The notes below the pieces were generated by a model. That model was not told the DNA's origin. It did not search any database and saw nothing but the letters and a program-made list of their open reading frames with translations. From NCBI RefSeq assembly GCF_051622035.1, contig NC_135357.1, positions 16,855,001 to 16,919,000 of the forward strand: a stretch of 64,000 nt of DNA. Direction: 5' to 3'. This document shows positions 19,378-33,889 of the stretch, in pieces. The stretch comes from Arctopsyche grandis. Lineage: Eukaryota; Arthropoda; Insecta; Trichoptera; Hydropsychidae. The translations under genes and the position numbers were made by a program. The first letter of the stretch is position 1; each line of letters begins with the position of its first letter.

Positions 19378-19780
19378 AGGTACCTCCCCAGGTTCGGTGA
19401 TTATTCCGCACCAAACGATCTCGCACACGCCACTAAAATCTCAATCTCGGAACATCTGACACCCGAAAATTCAATCCATCGAGATTTACCCACGTGAAAT
19501 ACAGTGGCGGCTCGTCTATATGGGCTGCAGACCTCCCAGTATAGTACATATTCATGCTATTTTTGTCTGCTTCTACAACCCGATTAATCTCTACAGCCTC
19601 CCCCTCTATGAATTCTTACGAGCCGCCATTGGTGAAATATCATACTAACGAGAACTCAAGTGTTAGATAATCCGTATTCGCGATTTTCGTGGCAGATTGT
19701 CGTTTGTGTGACAGCAATGTGCGAAATAAACCATTCACCACGTCCCCATTATCTGGAGCAATTTTTTTGGGGAGGTACCT
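19378..19780. mobile_element. MITE with AGGTACCTCCCCA terminal repeats, itself invaded by a hAT MITE
   Basis: Left end AGGTACCTCCCCA, right end TGGGGAGGTACCT, a perfect 13-bp inverted pair. It is non-coding. A 130-bp hAT MITE sits inside (19502-19631). The right end of a second copy is visible at about 42003-42020. The target duplication is unclear (perhaps TTT). Confidence 0.65.
19502..19631. mobile_element. 130-bp hAT MITE with exact 8-bp target duplication
   Basis: Ends are CAGTGGCGGCTCGT and ACGAGCCGCCATTG. The flanking 8-mers are both GTGAAATA (19494-19501 and 19632-19639), diagnostic of hAT insertion. The ends match those of the larger hAT at 26329-28113, so this is a deletion derivative of that family. 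Confidence 0.88.
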
Positions 19781-19881
19781 TTTATCATATTTACACATGT
19801 TGTTTTCATTTTGTAATTTTATTATTTAGCATAATTTGTATTTATGTTGGTTTTATCTTTATTTATATATGTATGCTATTT

Positions 19882-19887
<6 letters not shown>

Positions 19888-19936
<49 letters not shown>
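19888..19936. repeat. (TA)n microsatellite at the LINE 3' end
   Basis: About 45 bp of uninterrupted AT dinucleotides, directly after the LINE (TGA)n tail in minus-strand sense. Confidence 0.95.
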
Positions 19937-23020
<3,084 letters not shown>

Positions 23021-23133
23021 TAATTTATCTTTATTTATGTGTATTTATGTGTATATGCATGTATAATGTTTGTATGTTTATGGATGTATGTAATGTATGT
23101 GTATGTGTATATGTATATGTGTATGCATGTATA

Positions 23134-23166
<33 letters not shown>

Positions 23167-23294
23167 GTGTAGGTGTGTATGTATGTATATGTATATATGT
23201 GTATTTTTATATTTATGTATGTATGTATGTGTATTTGTGTATACGTGTAAGTATTTGTGTATATATGGATGGTGTACATATATGTTTATATAAT

Positions 23295-23395
23295 TGTCTT
23301 TGGCCAGGAAGGCGCATTGGGTTTACCTGTTAGGCCTTCTTGGTGTAAATTAAATAATAATAAAAATAAAATAAAATAAATAAATAAAATAAATC
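23295..23395 (+). mobile_element. SINE 3' tail fragment
   Basis: Contains CCAGGAAGGCGCATTGGG...GTTAGGCCTTC followed by an A-rich AATAAAATAAA tail. The same tail ends the full SINE copies at 53455-53877 (-) and 56530-56950 (+). Only the tail is left here. Confidence 0.65.
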
Positions 23396-23592
23396 AATTT
23401 TAGCTAAATATGTAAAAGACTTGTTTTTATGTTTTTATTGATATGAAATTTAATGTTTTTAAAACATAACCAGATAATTATTTTATAATGTATTACAAAA
23501 CAATGTAAATAAATTATACGATCTTTTAATATCACAACACAGCAATATCATCATAGCACAATAAATCTAAACATTAAAGTTAGTAGTGGTAT

Positions 23593-25656
23593 CTATTCAT
23601 TTTTTGATTTTCCTTTTTGATTAGAACACGATTTTTTACTTTTGATCAAATAACAACACAATTTTTTAGAGATTAAAAATAGTTTATAAATAAGATATAA
23701 AACTAAGAAAAGACACACTACTAAAAATAATATTACATCAAGTAAAAGAACTTGGTGAGGTAGAAGATCTCTCGCTGGACTTCTGCGTCTCTTACCGCCG
23801 TGGCGAGCAACACGTTCAACTTCAGCAACGGCCACATCCAATGGATCAGGTCGATCTCTCCATTCATCTGATAAACTTTTTGCAGATGCTCGCATTCTAT
23901 TAAACAATATAAAATGGCATTAATTTCATTTCCATAAAAAAATGTTCAATAATTTGATGTACACACTACTTACTCAGTAGAGAGAACTTTCCCCAATGCA
24001 CTTTGAAATCGTTGTTTATTTATTTCTGAGTACGGCAGCATTACACCAAGACCATTTTCCTGACCGGCTGCTGAATTAACAAATTGATCTCCAAAAACAG
24101 GTAAAAACACCATCGGCACTCCAGCGTGCAACGATTCAGTTGTACCTAAAAGACCGCCGTGGGAAATAAAGGCTACAGTTTTCGGATGATCTGCAAATAT
24201 AAATGAATAACATTAACATAATTTAATCAAAATATATACAAAATTCATTAATTATATTGAACCGTACGCAATATTTCCATTTGGGGTGCCCATTTAACAA
24301 TGTAAACATTTTTAGATAGTCCCGGCGGCGGTTTGGACTCCCATTTCCAGATTATTCTTTCTTTTAGTGTGGCAAAGGTCTCAGTAATGGCTTGAAGTTT
24401 ATCGGCTGGAAACGAGGATGCTTTAATCATTGAACCCATGCTGAATAGTATTACACCATGCGTTGATTCATTTATAAATGTTTCTATGTTCTGAAATGAA
24501 AAATGATTGGACCGTCAGTTAAAATATTTTATAAAATTCTAATTTTAGAATATATTTCTGCTAAATATAATAATAAAATCAATGGTACTTTTTTAATATT
24601 TTATAACATGAAATTGGTGCAAATTTTTTCATATAAATACTAACAATTCATAATTCACACACATATGTATGTATATTTTAAGTGTTGAAACATGTTTTGA
24701 AAGGAAATTTTTTTGTCATTGTTTGAAGATCTTTTGGGGGTCTTTTACTTGAATGTGAATTTATTTTGATTAAAATACATGACCCAGGTTCCTCGTTTAA
24801 TATTGGCACTCACCGTGCTCAACGGAGATAAAGTCCTCCTAATGTGCATTCCACCCACTTCGACAACCGAGGGCATAAAAGGTTTCACCCCATTTAACGT
24901 ATAATGAGTGTTGGTTAACATTGCGCTTGTATTCTTGGCAATCTCCCTCAACGGTGGAATGCTGTGGTTTAAATTCCTTTGGATTATCTCGCGCTCTTTC
25001 CTCAAAACGTACTGCTCGTAGAAATGCTTATGAAAAGTTCGAAAAATGGTATTTTCTAATCGTTGAAAGAAGTTCATTTTTGGGCTGAATCTTAAAAACA
25101 AATTCGGAACATATGCTGGATTATCAGGTTGATCGAACATGTCATAGGACCACGGCATCATCGTGTGTGATTGTAGAGCTACAACCGGAGCATCTAGCAA
25201 ATGAGCCACACCCATTCCGCAATCACTGATGAAGTGTTCGACAAGAATGATGTCGAATTTCATATTTGTTTCCACCATATATTTAACTTCTGGGCTTTGC
25301 GTCATCAAGTCACACATTTCTAACGACATGTCGGCTATTAAGAATGTATCCTTCACGTGCAAGTGTCGTCCTAGCATACTCGAAAAAGCGACCAAATCGA
25401 ACACCTCCGTACAATCTACGTGTGTGTTGTTGCTCAGATTAATTTGGTACCAATTGGGAACGTCGCTCTTTGGCGGGAAGTGAGACACGATGGTCAACTT
25501 GTGTCCAGTCTTAGCCAGCTGAACCAACAATGGTTCGAAGACATCGTGATGACTTCGACCAAGATGAGGGAATAGTCCTAGTATATTATAGCACTGTACA
25601 CTATTCAATCGTATGTGCAAGGATACTATTAGCACGAACAAACTACAAAAACGCAT
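23593..25656 (-). CDS. UDP-glycosyltransferase, full gene: first exon 1c plus the only exons 2-4 of the locus
   Basis: ER-membrane enzyme that transfers sugar from a UDP-sugar to small lipophilic acceptors (detoxification, pigments, hormones). Exons: 25656-24814, 24490-24268, 24190-23974, 23896-23593; 1587 nt, 528 aa. Exon 1 holds a signal peptide, the catalytic-His region (GLFPHLGRSHHDVFEPLL) and the Asp region (SDCGMGVAHLL). Exons 2-3 carry the UGT signature (KWAPQMEIL, AFISHGGLLGTTES, GVPMVFLPVFGDQ), which binds UDP-sugar. Exon 4 has the single membrane span (VILFLVVCLFLVLYLIYKLF) and a Lys-rich cytosolic tail, the usual ER-retention form. The start is the ATG opening the signal peptide; an upstream in-frame GTG was ignored. 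The gene is probably insect family UGT33/40-like. Exons 2-4 are likely shared with first exons 1b and 1a. Confidence 0.93.
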
Positions 25657-25695
25657 TCTTAACGATCTCTGGATCCAGACAAGTGACACAAAAAT

Positions 25696-25728
25696 ACTGA
25701 CTCGATTTCATAGGAAAAATCTTTATAT
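25696..25728 (-). promoter_or_regulatory. Core promoter of UGT exon 1c (TATA + TCAGT initiator)
   Basis: On the minus strand a TATAAAG box lies at 25727-25721 and an arthropod initiator TCAGT at 25700-25696, about 28 bp apart. That is the canonical TATA-to-Inr distance, and it lies 40 bp upstream of the ATG. If correct, exon 1c has its own promoter. Confidence 0.6.
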
Positions 25729-25912
25729 GTTATCACGCGTTATATGGTATTACAACATAGCATGAATAAAAAACCTTTAGAGGTATATACATGTTGAAAT
25801 TCCATATGTTGCTGTGTAAACAAGTCACTGCATACAATATTTTAACTAATACGCATATAACAGGTATATGTTTAAAATATGAGATCGATTGCTACTTTGC
25901 TAGCGAGTAACT

Positions 25913-26315
25913 GGGTCTACTTCACGGGCCGGAATGTGAAATTACTGAAAACGCAAATATCGGAAGGCAAAGATCGAAAATCGAAAGATCTTAAGTCGAA
26001 AGATAAAAAAAGGGTGCATGGTAAACGGTACATACTCACGTACATACTCACTTAATTTGCGCGAGCAGGATACAACAGGAACAAGAGGAACGGGCTTTTC
26101 CTCCCGTATTCTGCGCGCGCACATTAATACGGGAGGAAAAGCCTGTTCCTCTTGTTCCTGTTGTATCCTGCTCGCGCAAATTAAGTGAGTATGTACCGTT
26201 TACCATGCACCCTTTTTTTTTTGATCTTTCGACTTAAGATCTTTCGATTTTCGATCTTTGCCTTCCGATATTTGCGTTTTCGGTAATTTCACATTCCGGC
26301 TCGTTACGGAGACCG
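25913..26315. mobile_element. Foldback (Mutator-like) MITE, copy 1
   Basis: A nearly perfect palindrome about 403 bp long; both arms contain AAACGCAAATATCGGAAGG, GAAAGATCTTAAGTCGAAAG, GGTAAACGGTACATACTCA and the AGGAACAAGAGGAAC block. Flanking 9-mers CGAGTAACT (25904-25912) and CAAGTAACT (26316-26324) agree at 8 of 9 bases. Long inverted repeats with 9-bp duplications suggest a MULE derivative. The protein-like frames inside are palindrome artefacts. Confidence 0.8.
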
Positions 26316-26328
26316 CAAGTAACTACAT

Positions 26329-28113
26329 CAGTGGCGGCTCATGATAATTTTTAGTGGCGGGGCTGCACTGAAAAGATGTCTATTAAATGTCACCATAATT
26401 ATTCTATCATGTCATAACAGGACAAAATAAGTACAATTTTTGGCGTACGACCACTTACATGTGGATTTAAGTATTATTGAAAAAAAAACTAGCAAAATTC
26501 ACCACCCATTAAAGGGGTGCGTCCAAACGCGATGAAGATTTCGAAAAATACGCTGGTACTCCAGTAAGATAGCTAAAAAAAATTTGTTCTTGCTGGTTTC
26601 GCGACGCGGATTAAAAAAAACCCCAAAACCTTTCAAAAACTTAACCCCCTAATTCGTAACGAAAAACATTAACCTGTAGACAATGCATCGATACATCGGT
26701 TGTTTCATCTGCCATAACAGCTAGATAAGTTGCTTTTTTTTTTCAGCACTTATTTGTTCCCTACACACGTTCAAAATACAATCTAAAAGTTCATTTTGAA
26801 TAGTTTTTGATGTCCCTTTAAAAACCGAAGAAGTTTGAAAATGTTTTTTTAAAGAATCGTCGAAATTTTGTGAATATTCTAGAAGCCCCCGAAAAACTCC
26901 TGGATTTTTTAAATTATCTGTTTCATCGTGTCCCCTCATTGGCATTTCAAATTTACCGCAAAATTTAACGCAATCAATAATTTTAAATAAAACATCCCGA
27001 TTTTTTTTGACGTTTTCGTTATGCTTATCTATTTCCCGCCGACAAGCTTCCCAAAATCGTGAGATTGCACACATTTTTTAAGTGTTCGACACTTCCCTCG
27101 TGTTTTTAAATTTATCGTTCAAATGTTTTAAGTCAATAACTCCTGTTTTCGTCCAAGATGCTTCGCCTGGCGACTCGCCTCCAAACAAAAGACACGGATA
27201 ACAAAATAACGCGTTTTTTTCTGTACATCTCGTTAACCAATTTTGGATTTATTTTATAAATTTTATAAAAAAGACAATTTATAAATGTCTGGATTAAATT
27301 TTCGCGAGTAACTAAAAGATCTACTAGTTGCAGGCTGTGAAATAATTAAATTGGGCGTGAGGCAGCCTAATGCTTTTATAGCGACTTTTTCGGTAAGTTC
27401 TAGTCGCGAAAAGTGCAAATTTTGTAAATATTTTACTGAATTCTTTTGTTGTTCCATTTTTGAAAGAAAAAAAATCTTAATATATTTAAATAAAAATTAC
27501 GAGAAAAAGTTAAACAGATTTGAAAAAAGTTTGCTGTTATCAAAATGAAAACGACTCACCGAAGATTTGATGAGGGCTCGTACACAACCAATTAAGAGTA
27601 ACGAAAACGAATAAAGCTGTGATCGTGCGATTCAACTAATCAAATGTAAGATCAAGCGCGCGAAATCTTAAACAAACTGACAGATGAATGTCGTTTAACA
27701 GGCGAAGGCTGCCGACTGTCCAGCCCAAAACGGCAGAGTGAGTGAAAGAGAAAGAGCTATCTGCAGTTGCAAATAGCTCTTTCTCTTTCTCATTCCGAAA
27801 CTCCGGGCTGCGCAGCGTTCAGCGCGGCGCTGTAACACTTTACAGCCAGTACAGCAACATTTTAATTCATCTGTCACCATACAAGTTAGTGGGGTCTTCG
27901 AAACGGTCAACATTACTTACAATATCACCCTTTTGGATATGGGTGATATTGTAAGTAATATTTACTCTGTCGAAGGCCCCAATAGTTCGTCCATCCAACT
28001 AATAAAAAAAATATCATTAATAAATAAAATATTAAATGTATTATCAAACATATATCTTAGAATTTTATAGGAGGGGCTGCAGCCCGGCAGCCCATTAGGA
28101 CGAGCCGCCACTG
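26329..28113 (-). mobile_element. hAT transposon (ZMYM1-like), degenerate, with exact 8-bp target duplication
   Basis: Terminal repeats CAGTGGCGGCTC and GAGCCGCCACTG; flanking duplications AACTACAT at 26321-26328 and 28114-28121 are identical. At 1785 bp it is too short for a full transposase, and the C-terminal part is missing. It landed 13 bp from the end of foldback copy 1. Internal hairpins lie at about 27743-27793 (GAAAGAGAAAGAGCTAT arms) and 27912-27957 (ACTTACAATATCACCC arms). Confidence 0.92.
26640..27457 (-). pseudogene. Broken hAT transposase (TTF zinc finger, ZMYM1 type)
   Basis: Pieces in order: SQPATSRSFSYSRKFNPDIY (27263-27457), NWLTRCTEKNALFCYPCLLF with GGESPGEASW (TTF-type finger, about 27110-27250), FWEACRREIDKHNENVKKNR and GKFEMPMRGHDET (26721-27074), and after another frameshift YLAVMADETTDVSMHC at about 26670-26710, which includes the first catalytic Asp. 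At least two frameshifts and stops separate them, and nothing after the first Asp remains. It is non-functional and probably derived from an autonomous ancestor. Confidence 0.85.
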
Positions 28114-28239
28114 AACTACATATTTAAGTAGTTACTACAAATGTAAATATATTTTCCTATGATGCCATTACGGGTTGCCCCTTAGCGACACCTATGGTAT
28201 TAAGCTTGTGCATATATAAAATTATAGATTATAAATTTG

Positions 28240-28488
28240 GAATCATATTCAAATAGTGGTGACATAGTAGGTAGGATAATTTTTGCCAGTTTGACGAGGA
28301 ACCGTTTCAACAATAAAATCAAATAAATTGGCAAACTATGATAGGAAACAATCGACATGGAGTCACAAATTTTCAAGTCTGACCAGCAGCACTACAGAAA
28401 TACTCCGAATAAATTATTTTTCAACCCAGGGCTTGAACCCGGGAGTTTCTCGGTGGTTAGCATTAAAACAACTACTAAGTTATACCAG
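28240..28488 (-). mobile_element. tRNA-derived SINE, copy 1
   Basis: In minus-strand sense it starts with a tRNA-like head with an A-box-like (TAACTTAGTAGTT) and a B box (GGGTTCAAGCCC). The body shares ACTCCATGTCGATTGTTTCC, AGTTTGCCAATTT and TTGAAACGGTTCC with the other copies. Confidence 0.8.
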
Positions 28489-28489
28489 T

Positions 28490-29165
28490 ATATACATACT
28501 GCTGAGTATATCTGTCATCTATTATAATTAAATATTTTAAAAGATTTGCTGTTCTATATGTAATATTTAGATCAGACGCGAAAAATAATTAGTTTTTTAT
28601 TGAATGCAATACGGTTCATCGATTGCTATATCAGTTTGATTTCAATAACATTTTCATAACAATTTGTTTTAATTGTAATAAAAATGGAATAAATCATTTT
28701 CCATTTTTTGATATTAATTTTAATTTAATTTCAATTTTGATTTTAATTTTAGGAAATATCTGCAAATTACAAGATCATATTTATCAAGTTCCTCTTTTAA
28801 CAAAATTTTGTCACTATGTATGATTTTAGAAACATCATTATAAATCATAAAATAAAATCTAAGATATGCCAACAAATTTATTATAATTTCAAATTAAATA
28901 TGTTGTAGTTTGTGACAACTGTTACTAAGATGTAACATCAGAATTACTCAATAGTTTCTAGATATGAATTTGGGTTAAGTGTTCGTTAACCTTGACGTAC
29001 GTTATATTTGTCATTAATAGGTTGAAGTGTCAATAAACATAAATTTGTGGTACCTACCATTTTGTATCACAGATTAAATAACGTTTTTATCTTTAATAGA
29101 CATACATAATTTTAACGAAATCACATTGTTTGTATGCAATGAAAATAATTATAAATGTATCTAAG
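28490..29165. other. AT-rich spacer between UGT first exons
   Basis: No coding sequence. In particular, nothing resembles UGT exons 2-4 between here and the exon at 29198, apart from the mobile elements listed. Confidence 0.7.
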
Positions 29166-29197
29166 AATTAAAACTTAAATGAACTTGAAAATATTAC

Positions 29198-30043
29198 CTT
29201 TTCCAATGGATTAAAATTTCTTTTTAGATGTATTCCTGCGATTTCTACGATTGAGGGCACCATAGGTTTAACTCCGTGGAAGGTATAATGAGTATTAGAC
29301 AAAAGGATTGATATATTTTTGGAAATGTCTTCGAGGCGTGGTATTTTTCGATTGAGATTTTTCTGAATAATCTCTCGATCCATATTCAATGAAAAGTATT
29401 GGTAAATAATATTGTTAATATTGTGAAACACAGTATTTTCCAATCTTTGTATAAAGCTCATATGTGGAGGAAGTCTCGAAAATAAATTCGGAATGAATGC
29501 TAGGTATTCAGGTTGTGTGAATCTTTCAAAAGTCCACGGCATTATGGTGTGGGATTGTAATCCGATAACTGTGGTATTCAGAATATGTGCAATACCCAAA
29601 CTGCAATCGCTGTTAAATTGCTCCACAAATATGACATCAAATTTCTCGCGCTTGTCTAGCATTTCTTGAACTTCCGGAAGCTTGGTCATGACGTCACACA
29701 TCTCTCTGCCGAATCTGATTATCGTGATCGCATTTATTAATTGCTTTAACGCATTATATCCATAGCCCATTTCATCAATCATCGACAACTCCACAAAACC
29801 TCTGTAATAATTCGAAAAATTTCCCATGCTTATAAAACGCCATCCTTTCGGCTCTTCTTTGGGGTTGAAGTGTGACACGGCTGTAATCTGGTGACCTTTA
29901 CCAGCCAAGGTCAATAGAAGAGGTTCAAATACATCATGATGACTCCTTCCATGGTGCGGAAATAAGCCTAGTATTTTCAGACTCTCACAACTGCACGAAA
30001 GCGCGATGAAAATGAATGTTATTACGTTTAAATGCATTTTCAT
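29198..30043 (-). CDS. UGT alternative first exon 1b (N-terminal half only)
   Basis: Encodes 282 codons: signal peptide (VITFIFIALSCSCES), the catalytic-His region (GLFPHHGRSHHDVFEPLL), the Asp region (NSDCSLGIAHIL) and the acceptor-binding half, ending ...FNPLEK at a GTAATA donor in phase 0. It is closely related to exons 1c and 1a. No UGT exons 2-4 are found between it and exon 1c, 3.5 kb downstream. It therefore either splices to the shared exons at 24490-23593 or is an orphan. The frame is fully open, with intact start, signal peptide and donor, which argues for use. Confidence 0.85.
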
Positions 30044-30230
30044 TTAGTGTTTTGCCAAGAAGAACATGCTCTAAGCAAGTATTAAAACGTTCGCGTCGAA
30101 TAGAACTATGTAGATCACTGTGACTGTTTTTGCCAAAATCTATTTTAATCCGCCGCGTGTGCTCTTCCCAGTGTCGACTAAAGAACTGATTGCCCCTCGC
30201 TTATACTGATAGTTGTTATGTCATATTTTT
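30044..30230 (-). promoter_or_regulatory. Putative promoter region of UGT exon 1b
   Basis: On the minus strand TATCAGTATAAGC (about 30213-30201) and ATCAGTT (about 30190) occur 150-170 bp upstream of the ATG. The TATA-to-Inr spacing is not canonical, so this is only a candidate. Confidence 0.3.
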
Positions 30231-30837
30231 CAATTGGTTCTATAATCATTTCATTGGCTTCCCTTGGTTATTTTCTTATAGTAGTTTACACAGGTGAGTT
30301 TTATACAGGTGAGTCAAATAGCAATCATGAATTTGAATCATTGATCAGAAATGAAAAGAATTTTGGATGCAATAAAATTATAGTAAAAATATGGTGTTTA
30401 AAAATATATTGATATCAAATACTTCTTCACAATAAATTGTAATATTAACTCGGTGGTATTTAATTATTTCAAATTAATATTATATTTATTTTATACATGT
30501 AAGTCGATTTGGATGGTTGCTTATTCATTGAACTTTGATTTATCGATCTTTTGTATGGCTTGACTTGTTCGGTTAGATCTGGTATAAGTATACGTACATA
30601 TCTCGATAGGTCGAGCTACAACGATTTGAAGTCAGATTTCTCGATGACCTTGGACCCTTTATTGACATGTGATTAAGGTTGATAAATATAAAATCATTTC
30701 ATAATTAGGTATTCATTTTAAAACCAGAACTTTTTCAGTTCTGGTCCGCAGAAAATGTTGACACATATGGAAATAAATCTCACCGGTTATGAAATTTTGG
30801 AAAGTGGTTAGTTTTTTTTTTATAGAATACCTATGTA

Positions 30838-31207
30838 CAGGGCCGCGCCTATCATATGTAAATGATGTTGAGTATTGGTTGGTCATCGAGAGAACAATGT
30901 CCTAGATGTGGGATTGGGGGTAAAAACACTATATTTTCATGAATGAACTTGAAAACGTTATCGTCTGGTCCTGTTTAGAACTAAGCGTTTTAGTTTTCTG
31001 TATATTTTCTGGCTAATTTCTATTGTGATAAAAATTTTCAACACTATATTTCATTTTAAATTTTTGCACTACGCGTATGAAATTCATTTTAAATTTTTTT
31101 ATTTATTAATATGATTTATATGTACATATGTATATGTATGCTGTAAAATTAAAGAGCGGCCGAATTAAGTTTGCACACATTCGGCTGAACTCTTAGGCGC
31201 GGCCCTG
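30838..31207. mobile_element. hAT-type MITE
   Basis: Perfect 14-bp inverted ends CAGGGCCGCGCCTA / TAGGCGCGGCCCTG. The 8-bp flanks CCTATGTA and AATATGTA agree at 6 of 8 positions. It is 370 bp with no transposase recognised. Confidence 0.75.
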
Positions 31208-33047
31208 AATATGTATGTACATACATATGTACGTACATACACATGTAAGTATGTACAGTTCTCAAAATTTTAGATTATTTTTTTTTTCAAAAAGGTTTCT
31301 ATCTACGTCTATAATATAGAATAAAGTTTTCGAGAATTATATTATAATTTTCAAAAAAATATATAAATTTTTTAAAAATGATTTTCCTATTGGAGATTTT
31401 TTTTGGCAGTTTCTTATCTATATTGCAAGATACAATTGAGTTTTTACGGTTTAAAATGTAATGATATTGACCATGGTAACAACCTTGGTATAGTATGAAT
31501 GGTATCTGATTTTTATTATATAAATATAAGCATGGTTATAAGTGATTACTGATTATATGAGTGATAACTGATCACATGAGTGATAACTGATTGAGTATGA
31601 GTGGGGTAAATAGAGGATAATAATAATAGGGTAAATAGAGAACACGTCGTGATATTTCGGTTATATATAATACATATGTACATTTGTATGTACATATATG
31701 TACATATGTATATCATACCAACGAAATTGAGAGTGAGCGTCAAATGACCGATAAATTAGTTTCAACCTGTCGATCAGTTGCTTGGTGATATCGCTGGAAA
31801 ATTTTCGTGTCTAGCCTAGTTTATCGCTTTTTGGAAATCCAAACTAAAGATTTTTGTCAAATTTGTAAAAAGTAACACTTTCTTAAAGTAACATTATTAA
31901 GGTTTGATTTTGAATTGGTAAATTTTAATTTACAGCTATGAATGTCCGCCTAATTTAGAATTACAAGTGAGATGGGGATCACTGTAATAGACTTACTATG
32001 ATGAAACCAGGGCTCAAAATGGACGAGAGCGAATGGGAGCGCCGCTCTATCTCGAGAAAAATCCAAAATATATGTACACCCTTTCTTAAATTTTCAAAAT
32101 AATAAAACTACCGAAAATATTCTGCCAATTTTATCAATATTGATTGACTATGTAAAAGGTTAAAAAAAGTTTTTACATTATCAGTTTATGACTCTTGTGA
32201 ATCACAATTGTTGACAGCAAGTAAAACGCTTTAAATTTCAATTCCCTCAAAGGCATTTATCTATCTATTGCCAAAAACCATTTAAACTGTTATTGTGCTT
32301 TTAGCAAGTTCGGTGCAATAATGTTATTTGAAAATAAAGGATTCTTAATTATATTTAATCCAGGTTTTTATGAAAACCTGGACTATTGAACTAAATGACT
32401 GAGGAATCAAAGATTAAAATTTGTTTAGTCTTTCATGTCAATTGCCTGAGAAAACTTGAATTTAGCGTACGTATTAAATAAATCAGTCATGATTAATTTG
32501 AGAAACCTTGACTTGTCACACACAAAGATACTCTTCTTCGAACTTTGGCCCATTGAGCTCATATTCTACAATAGGCTTTTTTAAACATCCGAAAACAATT
32601 TACGATTTTTTTTTAATTGAACATCTAATCTATAATATCTAAAGAAACTTTGTATGTATGTTCAATATTTATGTAATTATGTAAGGTTTAATATAAGTTT
32701 TGGGTGGTAGAATCTAGAAAAAACCTGTACACGAGCATTTAGCGCCATCTATTAAAGATTAATTGAATTAATAATTGAATTTTTCTATTGCTGTTTTATG
32801 TTTATATGTATGTAGGTAGGTAAGTAGTTTTTACTTATAATTCACCCGATGAAATTTTCATCGGGTCTATCGCAAGTATTTAATAAGAATAAAATTTTAT
32901 TTTTAATATTCTACTCTTAAAAATATATAAAACTTATGTTATACACACTATAATATAATCTTTTGTCCTCGGTCCACTCTATGAGTTTTCAATAGTGTTT
33001 TTTTAATAACATTAAAATATATTAAAAATAAAAATATGTATACTCAC
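31208..33047. other. AT-rich spacer upstream of UGT exon 1b
   Basis: No gene recognised and no UGT exon 2-4 sequence. Short features only: TACATA-type simple sequence at about 31205-31260 and 31670-31715, and a hairpin CCCGATGAAATTTTCATCGGG at about 32844-32866. Confidence 0.65.
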
Positions 33048-33887
33048 TGAGTTTAATGGTTCCAAAGTTCGTTTCAAATGAACTCCACCCACTTCAACAA
33101 TTGCAGGAACTAATGGTTTTACTCCGTTCAATGTATAATGCGTATTGCTTAGTAATATGCTGGTATTTTTTGCCACTTCTTCTAAACGTGGTATAGTTCT
33201 ATTCAGATTGTTCTGAAGAATGTTTTGATATCCTTTAGAAAAGTGTGCGTATAAAAGTTTATCAGAATAGTGAAAAAATGCGTTTTCCATTCTTTCGAAA
33301 AACGTCATGCGAGATGGAAACGGAAAGAAAAAGTTTACAATGTACGACGGATTTTCTGGTTGGTCGAATCTTTCGAAAGTCCAAGGCAGAAAAACGTGCG
33401 ATTGCATTGCAACAACTGGTGCATCCAGAAGATGTGCAACGCCCAGATTGCAGTCGCTTTCGAATTGTTCCGCCAAGATAATATCAAAATTTTCACTGTT
33501 GTCCAGCATTTTCTTCAATTCGGGAAGCTTCGTCAGCGCATCGCACATAATATAGCCGACTTCATTCAGAACGAATAGGCCCGGCAAGTTGATGAAGCTG
33601 TTATATTTCACCAAGATCATTTCGAACATTGACAAGTCCATTGTATTCTTATGAAGATGCGTGAAATTTCCCATGTTGATGTGTTTCCAATTCAATTTAA
33701 CCGTTTTGGGCGCAAAATGGGAAATAGTTGTCAAATGATGTCCCCTTTCGACCAAATTCAACAAGATAGGTTCGAATACGTCGTAATGAGTCTTTCCAGG
33801 ATGGGAAAATAGTCCTAAAATTTTCAAACTTTCCACGTTGCACGACAGCGCAATGAATGTGAATAAAATTTTTAATATTAGGAACAT
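33048..33887 (-). CDS. UGT alternative first exon 1a (N-terminal half only)
   Basis: Encodes 280 codons: signal peptide (ILFTFIALSCNVES), the catalytic-His region (GLFSHPGKTHYDVFEPIL), the Asp region (ESDCNLGVAHLL), ending LEPLNS at a GTGAGT donor in phase 0. Same strand, length (280/282/281 codons), donor phase and boundary as exons 1b and 1c. No downstream UGT exons exist before exon 1b. As with 1b, it most simply joins the common exons about 8.5 kb away. A separate promoter would be needed; none is clear. Confidence 0.85.
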
Positions 33888-33889
33888 TT

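Noticed and set aside
25942-26124. Small ORFs in the foldback copies (also 52812-53057, 62207-62533)
   Set aside because: They are translations of palindrome arms, occur on both strands in all copies, and have no domain character.
33245-33578. Plus-strand ORFs across UGT exon 1a
   Set aside because: Antisense shadows of the UGT coding exon.
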